Under the pieces are notes generated by a model that was given only the letters and a program-made list of their open reading frames with translations, did no database searches and had not been told where the DNA came from. The translations under genes and the position numbers were made by a program. A DNA stretch of 64,000 nt from Marinihelvus sp963695135 (GTDB taxonomy: Bacteria; Pseudomonadota; Gammaproteobacteria; Xanthomonadales; SZUA-36): positions 1-64,000 of the forward strand of contig CAVOGA010000002.1 of the NCBI GenBank assembly GCA_963695135.1, written 5' to 3'. Numbering within the stretch: the stretch's first letter is position 1; every line of letters starts with the position of its first letter. Of this stretch, positions 44,226-53,843 are shown one piece after another.

Positions 44226-45791
44226 ATGGATGTCGATAACGCAGAATCACGAATCGAACTGGGCCTGTTTTCGAGCCGGGTCGCTGCGCTGTGCGAAGAA
44301 ATGGGCGCCGTGCTGGGGCGGGGCGCGTTCTCGCCCAACATCCGTGACCGGCTGGACTATTCCTGCGCCGCCTTCGATGCGGACGGTGCGCTGCTGGGGC
44401 AGGCCACGCATATTCCGGTCCACCTGGGCAGCATGGCCTACGCGATGGCGGGGCTGGCAGCCTCGCGGCGCTGGTCACCCGGTGACATGGTCGCGGTCAA
44501 CGATCCGTTCCAGGGCGGCACGCATCTGCCGGACATCACGCTGATCGCGCCGGCTTTCCTGGATGGCGCGCTGGTCGGCTTTGCGGCCAACCGCGCCCAC
44601 CATGCGGACATCGGCGCCAAGGCGCCGGGGTCCATGCCGTTGAGCACCAGCATTGACCAGGAAGGCCTGCGCATTCCCCCGACCCTGGTCATGCGCGATG
44701 GTCACTGGATCCGCCCCGTGCTCGACGGCTTACTGGCGCAGCTGCGTGATGGCGAGGCGGCCTTCGGCGATTTCAGCGCCCAGGCTGCGGCCAGCCAGCT
44801 CGGTGTGACCCGGCTGGAAAGCCTGGCGCAGGGTACCGGGATCGATACCTTCCGGATGCGCTGCACGGCGCTGCAGGATTACGCTGAGCGCCTGGCCCGG
44901 GCTGCCGTCCGGGAACTGGGCAGCGGCAGTTTCGAGTTCCGTGACCGGCTGGACAGCGACGGGGCGGGGCGGGAAGACATTCCCATCGTGGTGAAGCTTG
45001 AGGTGTCCGGTGAGTCGATCAGCTTCGACTTCACCGGGACCGCGGACCAGGTTCCCGGCAATCTGAACTGTCCCTTTCCGGTGACCGTGGCGGCGGTGTT
45101 TTACGTGTTCCGTTGCCTGCTGCCGCCGCAGATTCCGGCCTGCGCCGGGGCCATGCGGCCCCTGCAGATTCATGCGCCGGAGGGCTGCCTGGTCAACGCC
45201 CGCGCCCCGGCCGCGGTGACTGCCGGCAACGTGGAAACCAGCATGCGCATCGTTGACACGGTGCTCGGTGCGCTGGCCCGGGCGGTGCCGGACCGGATCC
45301 CCGCTGCCAGCCAGGGCACGATGAACAACCTGGCGATGGGCCGCCTGGGCGCAGGTGGCTGGGACTACTACGAGACACTGGCCGGCGGCATGGGCGCGGG
45401 CCCGGCGGGTCCCGGCGCCAGCGCGCGCCACAGCCACATGACCAACACCCTCAATACGCCGGTCGAGGTGCTGGAGCGTCACTATCCGCTGCGCGTGGAG
45501 CGCTACGCGCTGCGCCGCGGCTCCGGCGGGGCCGGGCAACACGCCGGCGGCGACGGCGTGGTGCGCGCTTACCGGTTCCTGGAGCCCGCCAGCCTGTCGA
45601 TCATTTCAGAACGTCGCCTGTTTCCGCCCTGGGGCCTGGCGGGCGGCGCACCGGGCGCCGTCGGACACCAGCGCCTGGATGGCGTGGATCTCGCGCCGAA
45701 GGTCTCCCTGGAAGTGGCGGCGGGGCAGTTGCTGGAAGTGGAAACGCCCGGCGGCGGTGGTTGGGGTGCGCCGCCGGAAGGCACGGATTAA
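44226..45791 (+). CDS. Hydantoinase B/oxoprolinase-type subunit (HyuB family)
   Basis: A 521-residue full-length HyuB protein: LFSSRVAALCEEMGAVLGRGAFSPNIRDRLDYSCAAFDADG, HLGSMAYAM, VAVNDPFQGGTHLPDI, NRAHHADIG, FDFTGTADQVPGNLNCP, and the C-terminal RRGSGGAGQHAGGDGVVR. The family cleaves 5-membered cyclic amides such as hydantoins or 5-oxoproline with ATP, usually with a HyuA partner. No hyuA gene lies on either side here. The gene is divergent from the Trm112-like gene. Confidence 0.9.
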   Translation: MDVDNAESRIELGLFSSRVAALCEEMGAVLGRGAFSPNIRDRLDYSCAAFDADGALLGQATHIPVHLGSMAYAMAGLAASRRWSPGDMVAVNDPFQGGTHLPDITLIAPAFLDGALVGFAANRAHHADIGAKAPGSMPLSTSIDQEGLRIPPTLVMRDGHWIRPVLDGLLAQLRDGEAAFGDFSAQAAASQLGVTRLESLAQGTGIDTFRMRCTALQDYAERLARAAVRELGSGSFEFRDRLDSDGAGREDIPIVVKLEVSGESISFDFTGTADQVPGNLNCPFPVTVAAVFYVFRCLLPPQIPACAGAMRPLQIHAPEGCLVNARAPAAVTAGNVETSMRIVDTVLGALARAVPDRIPAASQGTMNNLAMGRLGAGGWDYYETLAGGMGAGPAGPGASARHSHMTNTLNTPVEVLERHYPLRVERYALRRGSGGAGQHAGGDGVVRAYRFLEPASLSIISERRLFPPWGLAGGAPGAVGHQRLDGVDLAPKVSLEVAAGQLLEVETPGGGGWGAPPEGTD

Positions 45792-45801
45792 GCGACCACC
45801 C

Positions 45802-47031
45802 TTACTCGTAGCGCAGCGCGTCGATCGGGTCGAGTCGGGCAGCCTTGGCGGCCGGAATAATTCCAAACACGATACCCACACCGGCGCTGAACCCAAAGCT
45901 CAGCAGGATCGCCCAGGTGGGCACGAAGGCCGGTGGAAAGCCCGGTAGCAGGGTGGCCACCAGCGCACCGAGCCCATAGCCCAGGGCGATGCCGATCAGC
46001 CCCCCGACCAGGCACAGCATGACCGCCTCGATCAGGAACTGCAGCAGGATGTCACGCCGGGTCGCGCCGAGCGCCTTCAGGATACCGATTTCCCGCGTCC
46101 GCTCGGTCACGGACACCAGCATGATGTTCATGATGCCGATGCCGCCGACCAGCAGCGAGACCCCCACGATGCCGCCCACCGCGGCGGTGATGGTCTGGAT
46201 GATCGCGTTGAAGGACTCGGTGAGCTGCTCGGAGGTTTCGATGCGGAAGTCATCCGGCTCGCCGGCTTTCAGGCCGTGTTCCTGGCGCAGCAAGCGGCGG
46301 ATCCGGCCTTTCACCTCCTCCAGCTGATCCATGTCCTCGATGGTCATCTGCACCTGGATATCCAGGTCACGGGAGCCCCCCTGCATGCGCCTGGCGGTGC
46401 CGTAGGACATCATCACGTAATCGTCCTGGGAGAAGCCGAAGATCTTGCCCCGCGCCTCCATGACGCCGATGATCCGGCACCACTCGTTGTTCACCCGGAA
46501 ATACTCGCCGATCGGGTCCTCGGGCAATTCCAGGTTGTCAATCACGTCCACGCCGATCAGGCATACCAGCCGCCGGCGCTGATCATCCTCGCGGGTCAGC
46601 GGCCGGCCGGTTTCCGGGAAGCTGCCGTTGATTTCCATCCAGTCCGGGCCGATGCCGTAGACCTGGGAAAACGACTCCTGGGAGCGGAAGGAGATGCGCC
46701 CCTGGGAATTGCTCTGGGAAAACAGCACCGGGGTGATGTGGGATATGCCCTCGATGCGCCGGGCAATCAGCTCCATGTCCTCGTTGCTCAGGCGCGCCCG
46801 CTGGCCCTGCAGGGCCTTCTTGAAGGGGGTGTAGGAGCGCACGGACAGGGTGTTGGAGCCCAGGTTTTCAAACTGTGCGTTCACGGTCTGGGACAGGCCC
46901 TGGACGATGGACACCACCGCGATCACCGACATGACCCCGATGATGATGCCCAGGGAGGTCAGTATGGAGCGGAAACCGTGGGCCCGGATTGATTCCAGCG
47001 CCGAGCGGAGGCTTTCCCAGAGCATGAACAT
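45802..47031 (-). CDS. MacB-like ABC transporter permease (FtsX domain)
   Basis: A 409-residue permease with four transmembrane helices and a large periplasmic domain (about residues 45-280). It starts LRSALESIRAHGFRSILTSLGIIIGVMSVIAVVS and ends in the FtsX region (SVTERTREIGILKALGATRRDILLQFLIEA, KAARLDPIDALRYE). It corresponds to the membrane half of MacB; the ATPase is a separate upstream gene that overlaps it by one base. A MacA-like adaptor is encoded upstream. It should export a substrate such as a lipoprotein, peptide or macrolide. Confidence 0.93.
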   Translation of the reverse strand: MFMLWESLRSALESIRAHGFRSILTSLGIIIGVMSVIAVVSIVQGLSQTVNAQFENLGSNTLSVRSYTPFKKALQGQRARLSNEDMELIARRIEGISHITPVLFSQSNSQGRISFRSQESFSQVYGIGPDWMEINGSFPETGRPLTREDDQRRRLVCLIGVDVIDNLELPEDPIGEYFRVNNEWCRIIGVMEARGKIFGFSQDDYVMMSYGTARRMQGGSRDLDIQVQMTIEDMDQLEEVKGRIRRLLRQEHGLKAGEPDDFRIETSEQLTESFNAIIQTITAAVGGIVGVSLLVGGIGIMNIMLVSVTERTREIGILKALGATRRDILLQFLIEAVMLCLVGGLIGIALGYGLGALVATLLPGFPPAFVPTWAILLSFGFSAGVGIVFGIIPAAKAARLDPIDALRYE

Positions 47032-47795
47032 CAGGCGGGCGTTCCGGGGTCAGCGCGCGTGGCGGCGGGCGGCTCCAGGGTCCCCGGTCGTTTTTCCTGC
47101 CGGTAGTCCTCCGCAACGCGGCCGTCGGCCAGGCGGATCACGCGCTCACAGTGCGCCGCCACGTCCGGTTCATGGGTCACCATGATGATGGTCTGGCCTT
47201 CGCGGTGGAGTTCGTCGAAAAGCATCATGATTTCACGCGTGGTCTTGCTGTCCAGGTTACCGGTCGGTTCGTCGGCCAGCAGTATGGAGGGGTTGCCAAC
47301 CAGGGCGCGGGATATGGCCACCCGCTGGCGCTGGCCGCCGGACAGCTCATTGGGCAGGTGGTGCATGCGGTCTTTCATGCCGACCCGTTCCAGGGCCTGC
47401 GCGGCCATCTTTTCGCGCTCGCCGCGGCCGATGCCCCGGTAGACCAGGGGCTGCTGCACGTTTTTCAGGGCGGAGGCGCGCGGCAGCAGGTTGAAGCTCT
47501 GGAAGACGAAGCCGATGTCCCGGTTTCTTACCCGCGCCAGCTCGAGCTCGGACATTTCGCCGACATTGGCGTCATTGAGGAAATACTCGCCCTCGGTGGG
47601 CCGGTCCAGGCAACCGATCAGGTTCATCATGGTCGATTTGCCCGAGCCGGACGCGCCGATGATCGCCACGTACTCGTTGCGGCCGATGTCCAGGTCAATG
47701 CCGTCCAGCGCATTCACGACCTGGTCACCCATGTGATAGCGCCGGGCAACGTTACGGAAGCGAATGACCGAGTCGAAGGGGGCTGCTTCGTTCAT
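47031..47795 (-). CDS. MacB-like ABC transporter ATP-binding protein
   Basis: A 254-residue ATPase of the MacB/LolD group: Walker A IGASGSGKST, Q-loop FVFQSFNLLPRASALKNVQQPL, signature LSGGQRQRVAISRAL and Walker B ILLADEPTGNLDSKT. The final 25 residues are a variable tail. The stop overlaps the permease ATG (TGATG), and the gene starts 15 bases after the adaptor gene. Confidence 0.94.
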   Translation of the reverse strand: MNEAAPFDSVIRFRNVARRYHMGDQVVNALDGIDLDIGRNEYVAIIGASGSGKSTMMNLIGCLDRPTEGEYFLNDANVGEMSELELARVRNRDIGFVFQSFNLLPRASALKNVQQPLVYRGIGRGEREKMAAQALERVGMKDRMHHLPNELSGGQRQRVAISRALVGNPSILLADEPTGNLDSKTTREIMMLFDELHREGQTIIMVTHEPDVAAHCERVIRLADGRVAEDYRQEKRPGTLEPPAATRADPGTPA

Positions 47796-47810
47796 GGGCG
47801 CCAGGCGGGC

Positions 47811-49027
47811 TCAGGCGGCCTCATCCGCCCCGTCGCCACTGTCGCTGCTGTCTTCCGACATCTTGACCGGGTCGCCCTCATCCAGGTTGCGCAGCACGCG
47901 GTAGGGGCCAATGATGACCATCTCCCCCTCCTCCAGGCCGGCGGTGATTTCCTGGTCGCTGTCGCTGGACAGGCCGATCTCCACGTCGCGGCGCACCGCC
48001 ACGCCGTCGTCGAACAGCATCACGAAGGGCTGATCCTCCGCGTCGCTGTCGGCGCCGTCGATTTCCTCGTCGTAGCGTACCGCCTGGATCGGCACCGCCA
48101 GGGTCTGCTCGGCGCTCTGGGTGTAGATGTCCACGCGCGCGCTCATGCCGGAGCGGGTCTCCAGCGCGTCCTGCTCATCGACCAGGATTTTCACCAGGAA
48201 GGACAGGCTCTGCTGTCCCGGGGTCTGGCGGGCAGTGGTGGCGATGGACTCCACCGTGCCCTGCAACGGGGTATCCGGAAACGCGGCCGCGTAGATGTCG
48301 GCGCGCTGACCTTCCCGCACCTGGGCGATGTCGGCCTCGTCAACGCGCACCTCGGCGAGCATCTCGGAGGTGTCCGCCACCACCATCAGCGTGGAGCCCG
48401 GCAGGTTGGTGGTGCCGGCAATCACGGTCTCACCGGCCTTCACGTCCACCTGGATCACGATGCCGTCGATCGGCGAGACGATGCTGGTTTTGGACAGCAG
48501 GTCCGCAGACTGGGCGCGCGCGGCGCGGGCCTGGGCCAGGGATTCCTGCTGGGATTCCAGGTCGACCTCGGCCATGCTCAGCTCGATCTGCAGGTTTTCC
48601 ACCGAGTCCTCGTCCACCAGCTGGCGCTGCTGCAGCTCGCGCTGGTTACCCAGGCGGCGGCTGAGGTTTTTTACCATGAGCTGTTGCCGCTCGATGGCAA
48701 TCTCGCGCATGCGCACCTGGGCGTCGGCCTGTTCCAGCTGGGCCGAGAGGTTTTCCGTCTCCAGGGAGATCAGCAGCTCGCCCCTGCGTGACCCGGTCCC
48801 CCTCCTTGACATGCACCTGCGTGACCCGGGCGATAACCTCGGAACCCAGCTGCACCTGCTCGCGGTAGGCCAGGGTGCCGGAGGCCAGGATCGAGCTCTT
48901 GATGACCTTCAGGGCCGCCGCCTCGATGTCCACCTCGTCCACATCGCCGCCGCGATTGAACTTGGAGTACAGCGGCAAGCCCCACCAGCAGCGCGAGGAT
49001 AACGGCAAAAATCAGGATCTGTTTCAT
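47811..49027 (-). CDS. MacA-like periplasmic adaptor of an ABC exporter (two probable sequencing frameshifts)
   Basis: The protein starts KQILIFAVILALLVG (one membrane anchor) at 49027. Then two shifts occur: one in CCCC at 48980-48983 (restoring LLVGLPLYSKFNRGG) and one in CCCC at 48781-48784 (restoring DRVTQGELLISLE). Each is repaired by removing one base, for a 404-residue protein. The parts are the lipoyl-like strand (VKEGDRVTQGE), a long coiled-coil hairpin (SAQLEQADAQVRMREIAIERQQ...), the second lipoyl half SIVSPIDGIVIQVDVKAGETV and beta-barrel domains. It links the MacB-like pump to an outer membrane channel not encoded here. Confidence 0.88.
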
Positions 49028-49034
49028 GGCGCTG

Positions 49035-49741
49035 TCAGATCGTCGCCGCCCAGATGCCGAAGATCAGCAGGAAGGGCAGCGCCGCGATGACCAGGCCCTT
49101 GACCAGTGAGGAACCGGTCCAGCGGGAAATGCCCAGACCGGCCAGGAAGATGGACCAGAACATCACCAGGTTGACCGAGTTCGCCCAGGTAAACCAGGCA
49201 TCGCCTGCTTCGGCGTTGAATGAACAGCGCGTTGAGGGACAGGGGTGAGAGCTCCGTCTGGCCGACCTGGTTTGAATCGGCCAGCAGGATGACCACGAAG
49301 ATGGCCAGCGCCGAGAAAATACCCGGAAAGCCGGACCAGACGGACAGGGAGAACCACTGGCCGTAGCGAATCTCGCCGCTGCTGGCGATCTTGCTGACCA
49401 GCAGGTAATAGACTGCGAGGATCAGGTTGATTATCACGGTCATGAACACCACGGCCGCCACGGTTGACCCGATGCTGAAAGCCGGGCTCATGAAACTGGC
49501 GAACCCCCGGGGCGGCTTCCGCGCGGGTCTCCACCGGCATGGAGCGGATCGTCTCCTCCACGAACCAGTCGTAATCCACCCACAGGTAGAAATACGTGAA
49601 CGCCGCGCTGGTCACCAGGATCACCAGGATCAGGGGAACCCAGAGCCAGCCGGTGTGCTCGCGAATCTCGTCCCAGGCACGGGACGGAGACGTAAGAATA
49701 TCGACCATGGCGTTCATCACGCCGTAGTTGCTGTTGGACAT
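49035..49741 (-). CDS. Yip1-domain membrane protein (two probable sequencing frameshifts)
   Basis: From the ATG at 49741 the protein begins MVDILTSPSRAWDEIREHTGWLWVPLILVILV. Removing one C of CCCCC at 49504-49508 gives EAAPGFASFMSPAFS, and removing one A at 49219-49220 gives ALFINAEAGDAWFTWANSV. The result is a 234-residue protein with five hydrophobic segments ending LIFGIWAATI at 49035. Yip1-domain proteins in bacteria are of unknown role. It precedes the MacA-like adaptor by seven bases and is likely the first gene of the export operon. Confidence 0.75.
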
Positions 49742-49845
49742 TGTGTTGACTCCCTCGTCTGAGGTTTGAACTATAGCCTTTGCCGCAACGGCATACCCGT
49801 AACAAAGGTCATGGCACTGTTCCTGCGCGGCGGCGCCGGGAATGG

Positions 49846-50457
49846 TCAGAAGCCCGTCAGGATTTTCCAGCGGTTTACCACGGCGCAGAACAGTTCGGCC
49901 GTCTTGACCGTGTCGTACTCCGCGGAATGGGCCTGGGAGGCATCCCACTCCAGGCCGGCGGCCTCCGCCGCGCGGGACAGCACGGTCTGGCCGAATGCCA
50001 GGCCACCCAGCGTGGCGGTGTCGAAGCTGCTGAAGGGGTGGAACGGGTTGCGCCGGTAGCCGCTGCGTTCCACCGCCGCGTTCAGGAACCCCAGGTCGAA
50101 GGACGGGTTGTGGCCGACGAGCACGGCGCGCTGGCAGCCGGTGGCTTTGACTTCCTTGCGCACCGGTGAACAGATCTGGCGCAACGCTTCGCGTTCCGGC
50201 TGCGCATTTTTTTTGCGCTCCGCGCTGTCCAGGTCGATCCCGGTAAACTCTATCGCCCGCGGGTCGATGTTCGCCCCGCGGAACGGCACCACCTCGACGC
50301 TGATGGTTTCCGCGATGACCAGCCGCCCAAAGTCATCCATCCTGAGGATGCAGGCGGCGATTTCGAGCAGCGCGTCCGTGGCGCAGTTGAAGCCGCCGGT
50401 TTCGACGTCCACGACAACGGGCAGGAAACCTCTGAATCGGTCCTTGATGAGCGGCAT
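49846..50457 (-). CDS. rnt: Ribonuclease T
   Basis: A 203-residue DEDDh exonuclease that trims 3' ends of tRNA and other stable RNA. The catalytic residues are visible: VVDVETGGFN (Asp, Glu), GHNPSFDLGFL (Asp) and AHSAEYDTVKTAEL (His, Asp). The RKEVKATGCQRAVLVGHN segment is diagnostic of RNase T rather than the DnaQ epsilon subunit. It is divergent from the TraB-like gene. Confidence 0.94.
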   Translation of the reverse strand: MPLIKDRFRGFLPVVVDVETGGFNCATDALLEIAACILRMDDFGRLVIAETISVEVVPFRGANIDPRAIEFTGIDLDSAERKKNAQPEREALRQICSPVRKEVKATGCQRAVLVGHNPSFDLGFLNAAVERSGYRRNPFHPFSSFDTATLGGLAFGQTVLSRAAEAAGLEWDASQAHSAEYDTVKTAELFCAVVNRWKILTGF

Positions 50458-50511
50458 AATAAGAGCCTTGAATTTACGGAAAGGGAAGCGGCGCTGGCCG
50501 CCAAGTGTGCC

Positions 50512-51441
50512 ATGCTGAAGTCACTAAAACACCTGCCGGCCATGATACTACTTCTGCTGCTCCTGCAGCCGGCGGCGAATGCGGATGGGGCAGATGCCGC
50601 CCACGATGTATTCTGGGCCGTGGACGGGCCGGCCGGTCCCTCCGGTTACCTGCTGGGTACGGTACACAGCGAGGATCCGCGGGTGCTGGAGTTTACCGGT
50701 GGTTTTCTCGAGCGCCTCGCCAGCTGCGATCGCTTTGCCATGGAAATCGTGCCGAACATTCCCACCATGCAGCAGCTGATGGCCTACATGCAGCTGCCGG
50801 AAGGGGAAAGCCTCGAGCTGATGATCGGGCCTGAGCGCTTCGCGGCGCTGAGCGAGGCCTTCCTGGCCTATGGAACGCCGCCCGGGCAGCTGCGGCGCAT
50901 GAAACCCTGGGCCGCGACCATCAGCCTCAGCCTGCCGCCGCCCAAGACCGGCATCTTTCTCGACTTCCAGCTGTCCCTGCGCGCCGCGGGCAACGGGCTG
51001 CAGGTGATCGGACTGGAGACGCTGGAGGAACAGCTCGATTTTCTTGATTCGATGTCCGCAGAGCAGCAACTGGAATTACTGGACCAGGCGCTCGCCGACC
51101 AGGACCGGGTTGCCGCGCTCCACGAGCAACTGGTCACCACCTATCTCGAGGGCAGCCTGGCTGAGCTGGCGGAACTCTCGGAGGCCCAGATGGACGGCCT
51201 GAGCCCGCAGACCCGGCGCTATTTCCTGAGCGAGGGTGTCGATGCGCGCAATCACCGCATGCTGGCCACGGCGCTGCCGTGGCTGGCCGAGGGCTGCACC
51301 TTCATGGCGGTAGGTGCGTTGCACCTGCCCGGTGAAAACGGGCTGCTGGCGCTGCTGGAGGCTGCCGGTTTCACGCTGCGCCCGCTGCCGTCGCCGTTCG
51401 TGGCGGTGTCCGGCCCGGAGCCGTCGACGACAGCCCGCTGA
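50512..51441 (+). CDS. TraB/GumN-family exported protein
   Basis: A 309-residue protein with a signal peptide (PAMILLLLLLQPAANA). It shows the TraB/GumN pattern: SGYLLGTVHSEDPR at the start, FAMEIVP in the first half, and a C-terminal GCTFMAVGALHLPGENGLLALLEAAGF, with candidate metal ligands in the two GxxH segments. Some TraB relatives are metalloproteases of the Tiki group. The function in bacteria is unclear. It is convergent with the DoxX gene. Confidence 0.87.
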   Translation: MLKSLKHLPAMILLLLLLQPAANADGADAAHDVFWAVDGPAGPSGYLLGTVHSEDPRVLEFTGGFLERLASCDRFAMEIVPNIPTMQQLMAYMQLPEGESLELMIGPERFAALSEAFLAYGTPPGQLRRMKPWAATISLSLPPPKTGIFLDFQLSLRAAGNGLQVIGLETLEEQLDFLDSMSAEQQLELLDQALADQDRVAALHEQLVTTYLEGSLAELAELSEAQMDGLSPQTRRYFLSEGVDARNHRMLATALPWLAEGCTFMAVGALHLPGENGLLALLEAAGFTLRPLPSPFVAVSGPEPSTTAR

Positions 51442-51462
51442 TTTGCCGGTCCGCCGGAGCGC

Positions 51463-52143
51463 TTAAAAGTCCGGGCGCAGCGGGTTGCCCATGAACTGGG
51501 GCAGCAGCACGAGCAGTACGGACACGCCGAGCAGGGCGCCGCCCCACAGCGGCTCCACCCAGATCACCGCCATGGACAGCACGAACAGGCCGATGCCCAG
51601 GCACTGGGTGCCGCCGATCCGGTCATCCAGGCGGTCGTTGGCGCCCCGCAGGCTGACCAGCAGGTGGTCCAGGCTCAGCTTGCCGCCGCCGTGGAACACC
51701 AGCGGCAGGAGCATCAGGATAAACAGCAGGGGCAGCTTGTAATTGCCAAAGCCATCGGCGGTAATCACGTAGCCCTGCCAGAGTTCACCAAGGTTGGCGT
51801 AGTCCGCGGGCCAGTGCACAGCAGCGGTGGCCACCCCGGTGATGACGATCAGCGAGATGGCGGCAAAGCGCGTGAACAGGCCCAGCAGCAGCATGACGGC
51901 GAACACCAGCTCACCCCAGGTCGCCAGGGTCCAGTTCAGGTCATTTCCCAGGCCGGCCACCGGCTGCGGAAACCCTTTCTGCCAGTCGGCCCAGGGGATG
52001 CTGGCAAACCAGTTTTCGCCGCGGTACTTGGCGATCCCGGCCTCCCAGAATTCCCAGAACATGATCAGGCGCAGCCCCAGGGGCCAGATCCAGTCGCCGA
52101 TCGTGCGCAGGCGGGCGCTCAGTCCGTCATAGAAATTCAGCAT
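51463..52143 (-). CDS. hvfD: HvfD: DoxX-family membrane protein of the metallophore cluster
   Basis: A 226-residue membrane protein with about six hydrophobic helices and the DoxX pattern (GLRLIMFWEFWEAGIAKYRGE, ATWGELVFAVMLLLGLFTRFAAISL, LPLLFILMLLPLVFHGGGKLSLDHLL). A DoxX gene commonly follows hvfB and hvfC in MNIO-type clusters. The role may be redox or membrane transport related and is not established. It starts 40 bases after hvfC and is the last gene of the operon. Confidence 0.85.
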   Translation of the reverse strand: MLNFYDGLSARLRTIGDWIWPLGLRLIMFWEFWEAGIAKYRGENWFASIPWADWQKGFPQPVAGLGNDLNWTLATWGELVFAVMLLLGLFTRFAAISLIVITGVATAAVHWPADYANLGELWQGYVITADGFGNYKLPLLFILMLLPLVFHGGGKLSLDHLLVSLRGANDRLDDRIGGTQCLGIGLFVLSMAVIWVEPLWGGALLGVSVLLVLLPQFMGNPLRPDF

Positions 52144-52183
52144 GGTTCAGGTCCTTCGCTAACTCGTATTGGCGGCGGCCGGT

Positions 52184-52945
52184 TTATGGTTGCCGGGTGC
52201 CGAGAATGATGTCCCGCGCGGCGAGATCCTGCAGAACACCGGCGCCGGCCTCGATGACCTTTTCCGGCTGCGGATGGGCAAGCTCTGTGGCGACGGTGTT
52301 CAGGAGATCAAGACCCGTCAAAGCGCGATCTTCTTTCATTAATTCGATCATGCGCGCGGTGACGCCGTTGAGCTGCATAAATTTCACCCGGTCGTCGCGG
52401 CGGCGGTAGACCAGCAGGTGGGTAGGTTCCTGCGGGGGTTCCGTGGGCTGGTGGTCCGGCCGCAGCCGGTGCACCGGAAAACGGTAGCTCAGCGCCCAGG
52501 CCAGCGGGGACAGGACCGGTATTTCGTGCAGCAGGTCGCCATCCGGATCTGCCGGCACCTCGTCCAGTTCACGCTCATCCAGGTCCAGCGCGATCTCCAC
52601 CCACTCGTAGTGGGCCAGTTCGAGAATGAACGGGCGGTCTTCCGGATGCCGGTCCCGCCGGTCCTGCAGGTACTGGAGAAACTCCCGGGGAATTTCCGGG
52701 AACAGCGGCGTGTGGCACGGGTGGACGGCGTAGAAGTCCCGGATCAGCGCCTGCCAGTCGTCGTCGCTGTACAGCCGTCGCAGCACCGGAAAGCTCTTGG
52801 CGATGAAGTTGCTCAGGTTGCGGAAAAACAGGTTGCGGTAGATGGCCATGCGGCGCTCTTCCACGCCGGCCGGCGCCGGATGCTGGTCCGGGTTCCTGAT
52901 GTGCGCGGCGAACCCTTCCTGCAGCGACCTGAGCCGGTCAGCCAT
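52184..52945 (-). CDS. hvfC: HvfC: DUF2063 partner of the MNIO enzyme
   Basis: A 253-residue protein: LRSLQEGFAAHIRNPDQ, RMAIYRNLFFRNLSNFIAKSFPVLRRL, FYAVHPCHTPLFPEIPREFLQYL, ELAHYEWVEIALDLDE. This is the DUF2063 family, which binds the MNIO enzyme and recruits the precursor peptide in characterised systems. The ATG at 52945 overlaps the end of hvfB by 8 bases, so the two are coupled. It is cytoplasmic. The C-terminal third (DRVKFMQLNGVTARMIELM...) is the usual winged-helix-like part that recognises the leader. Confidence 0.9.
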   Translation of the reverse strand: MADRLRSLQEGFAAHIRNPDQHPAPAGVEERRMAIYRNLFFRNLSNFIAKSFPVLRRLYSDDDWQALIRDFYAVHPCHTPLFPEIPREFLQYLQDRRDRHPEDRPFILELAHYEWVEIALDLDERELDEVPADPDGDLLHEIPVLSPLAWALSYRFPVHRLRPDHQPTEPPQEPTHLLVYRRRDDRVKFMQLNGVTARMIELMKEDRALTGLDLLNTVATELAHPQPEKVIEAGAGVLQDLAARDIILGTRQP

Positions 52946-53807
52946 GTCGGCGGGAGGGTGGGGACAGGGTAGCGGCGGTGGCTTGCAGTTCACGGATCTG
53001 CCCGGCTTCGGCCAGCAGTTCGGGAACCGGCGGGAAATTAAAATCCCGCTCCAGCAGCGTCGGGTAGACGCCAAACAGCGCATAGGCCCGCGCGAGCAGC
53101 TCCCATACCGGGTCGATCACGGCAGCGCCGTGGGTATCGACGCGCAGGTCTTCGGCTTCCTTGTAATGCCCGGCAATGTGGCCGTAGACCACCCGGTCGC
53201 CGGGCATGGCTTCGAGAAAAGCCACCGGGTCATAGGCGTGGTTGATGCTGTTGACGTAAATATTATTCACGTCCAGCAGCAGGTCGCAGTCGGCTGCTTC
53301 AACCACCGCGTTGATAAATTCGAGTTCGCTCATTTCCGCCCCGGGCGCCGCGTAATACGAGACGTTTTCAATGCCGATGCGGCGTTCGAGGATGTCCTGG
53401 GTGCGCCGGATGCGCCCGCTCACGTAGTCCACGGCCTCGGCCGTGAAGGGGATGGGCATCAGGTCGTAGAGGTGACCGGCATCGGAGCAGTAGCTGAGGT
53501 GTTCGGTGTAGTAATGAATACCGTGGGTGTCGAGAAAGTTCTTGATCTTGCGCAGCAGGGTCTCATCAAGCGGCGCCGGGCCGCCGATGGACAGGGACAG
53601 ACCGTGGCACACAAACGGAAACCGCTCGGTAAACGCGCGCAACTGCCGGCCCCGGCGTCCCCCGACGCCGATCCAGTTCTCCGGGGCCACTTCCATGAAG
53701 TCGATGCTGGCCTGGAGCAGGTCGGGGTCGGTGTCCTGAAGCGGGCCCAGCAGGGCCCGCCTCAGTCCAAGACCCGTTCCCTGGATGGGGAGGGGTTGGT
53801 GACTCAC
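52938..53807 (-). CDS. hvfB: HvfB: MNIO-family (DUF692) peptide-modifying iron enzyme
   Basis: A 289-residue TIM-barrel enzyme of the multinuclear non-heme iron oxidase family. Candidate iron ligands occur in order: MEVAPENW (Glu), CHGLSLS (His), YTEHLSY (Glu, His), IENVSYY (Glu, Asn), LLLDVNNIYVN (Asp, Asn), VYGHIAGH (His) and LLERDFNFP (Glu, Asp). The GTG at 53807 is supported by AGGAG seven to eight bases upstream. It lies 36 bases after hvfA and overlaps hvfC. It is predicted to oxidise Cys residues of HvfA to thiooxazole- or oxazolone-type groups, as in related clusters. Confidence 0.93.
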   Translation of the reverse strand: MSHQPLPIQGTGLGLRRALLGPLQDTDPDLLQASIDFMEVAPENWIGVGGRRGRQLRAFTERFPFVCHGLSLSIGGPAPLDETLLRKIKNFLDTHGIHYYTEHLSYCSDAGHLYDLMPIPFTAEAVDYVSGRIRRTQDILERRIGIENVSYYAAPGAEMSELEFINAVVEAADCDLLLDVNNIYVNSINHAYDPVAFLEAMPGDRVVYGHIAGHYKEAEDLRVDTHGAAVIDPVWELLARAYALFGVYPTLLERDFNFPPVPELLAEAGQIRELQATAATLSPPSRRHG

Positions 53808-53843
53808 GGGGATAACTCCTGTGAGAAGCTCAGTGGGAAGCGA

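Noticed and set aside
47151..48791. 546-codon plus-strand frame opposite the MacA/MacB-like genes
   Set aside because: Antisense shadow of two recognised transporter genes; composition His/Gly/Val-rich without motifs.
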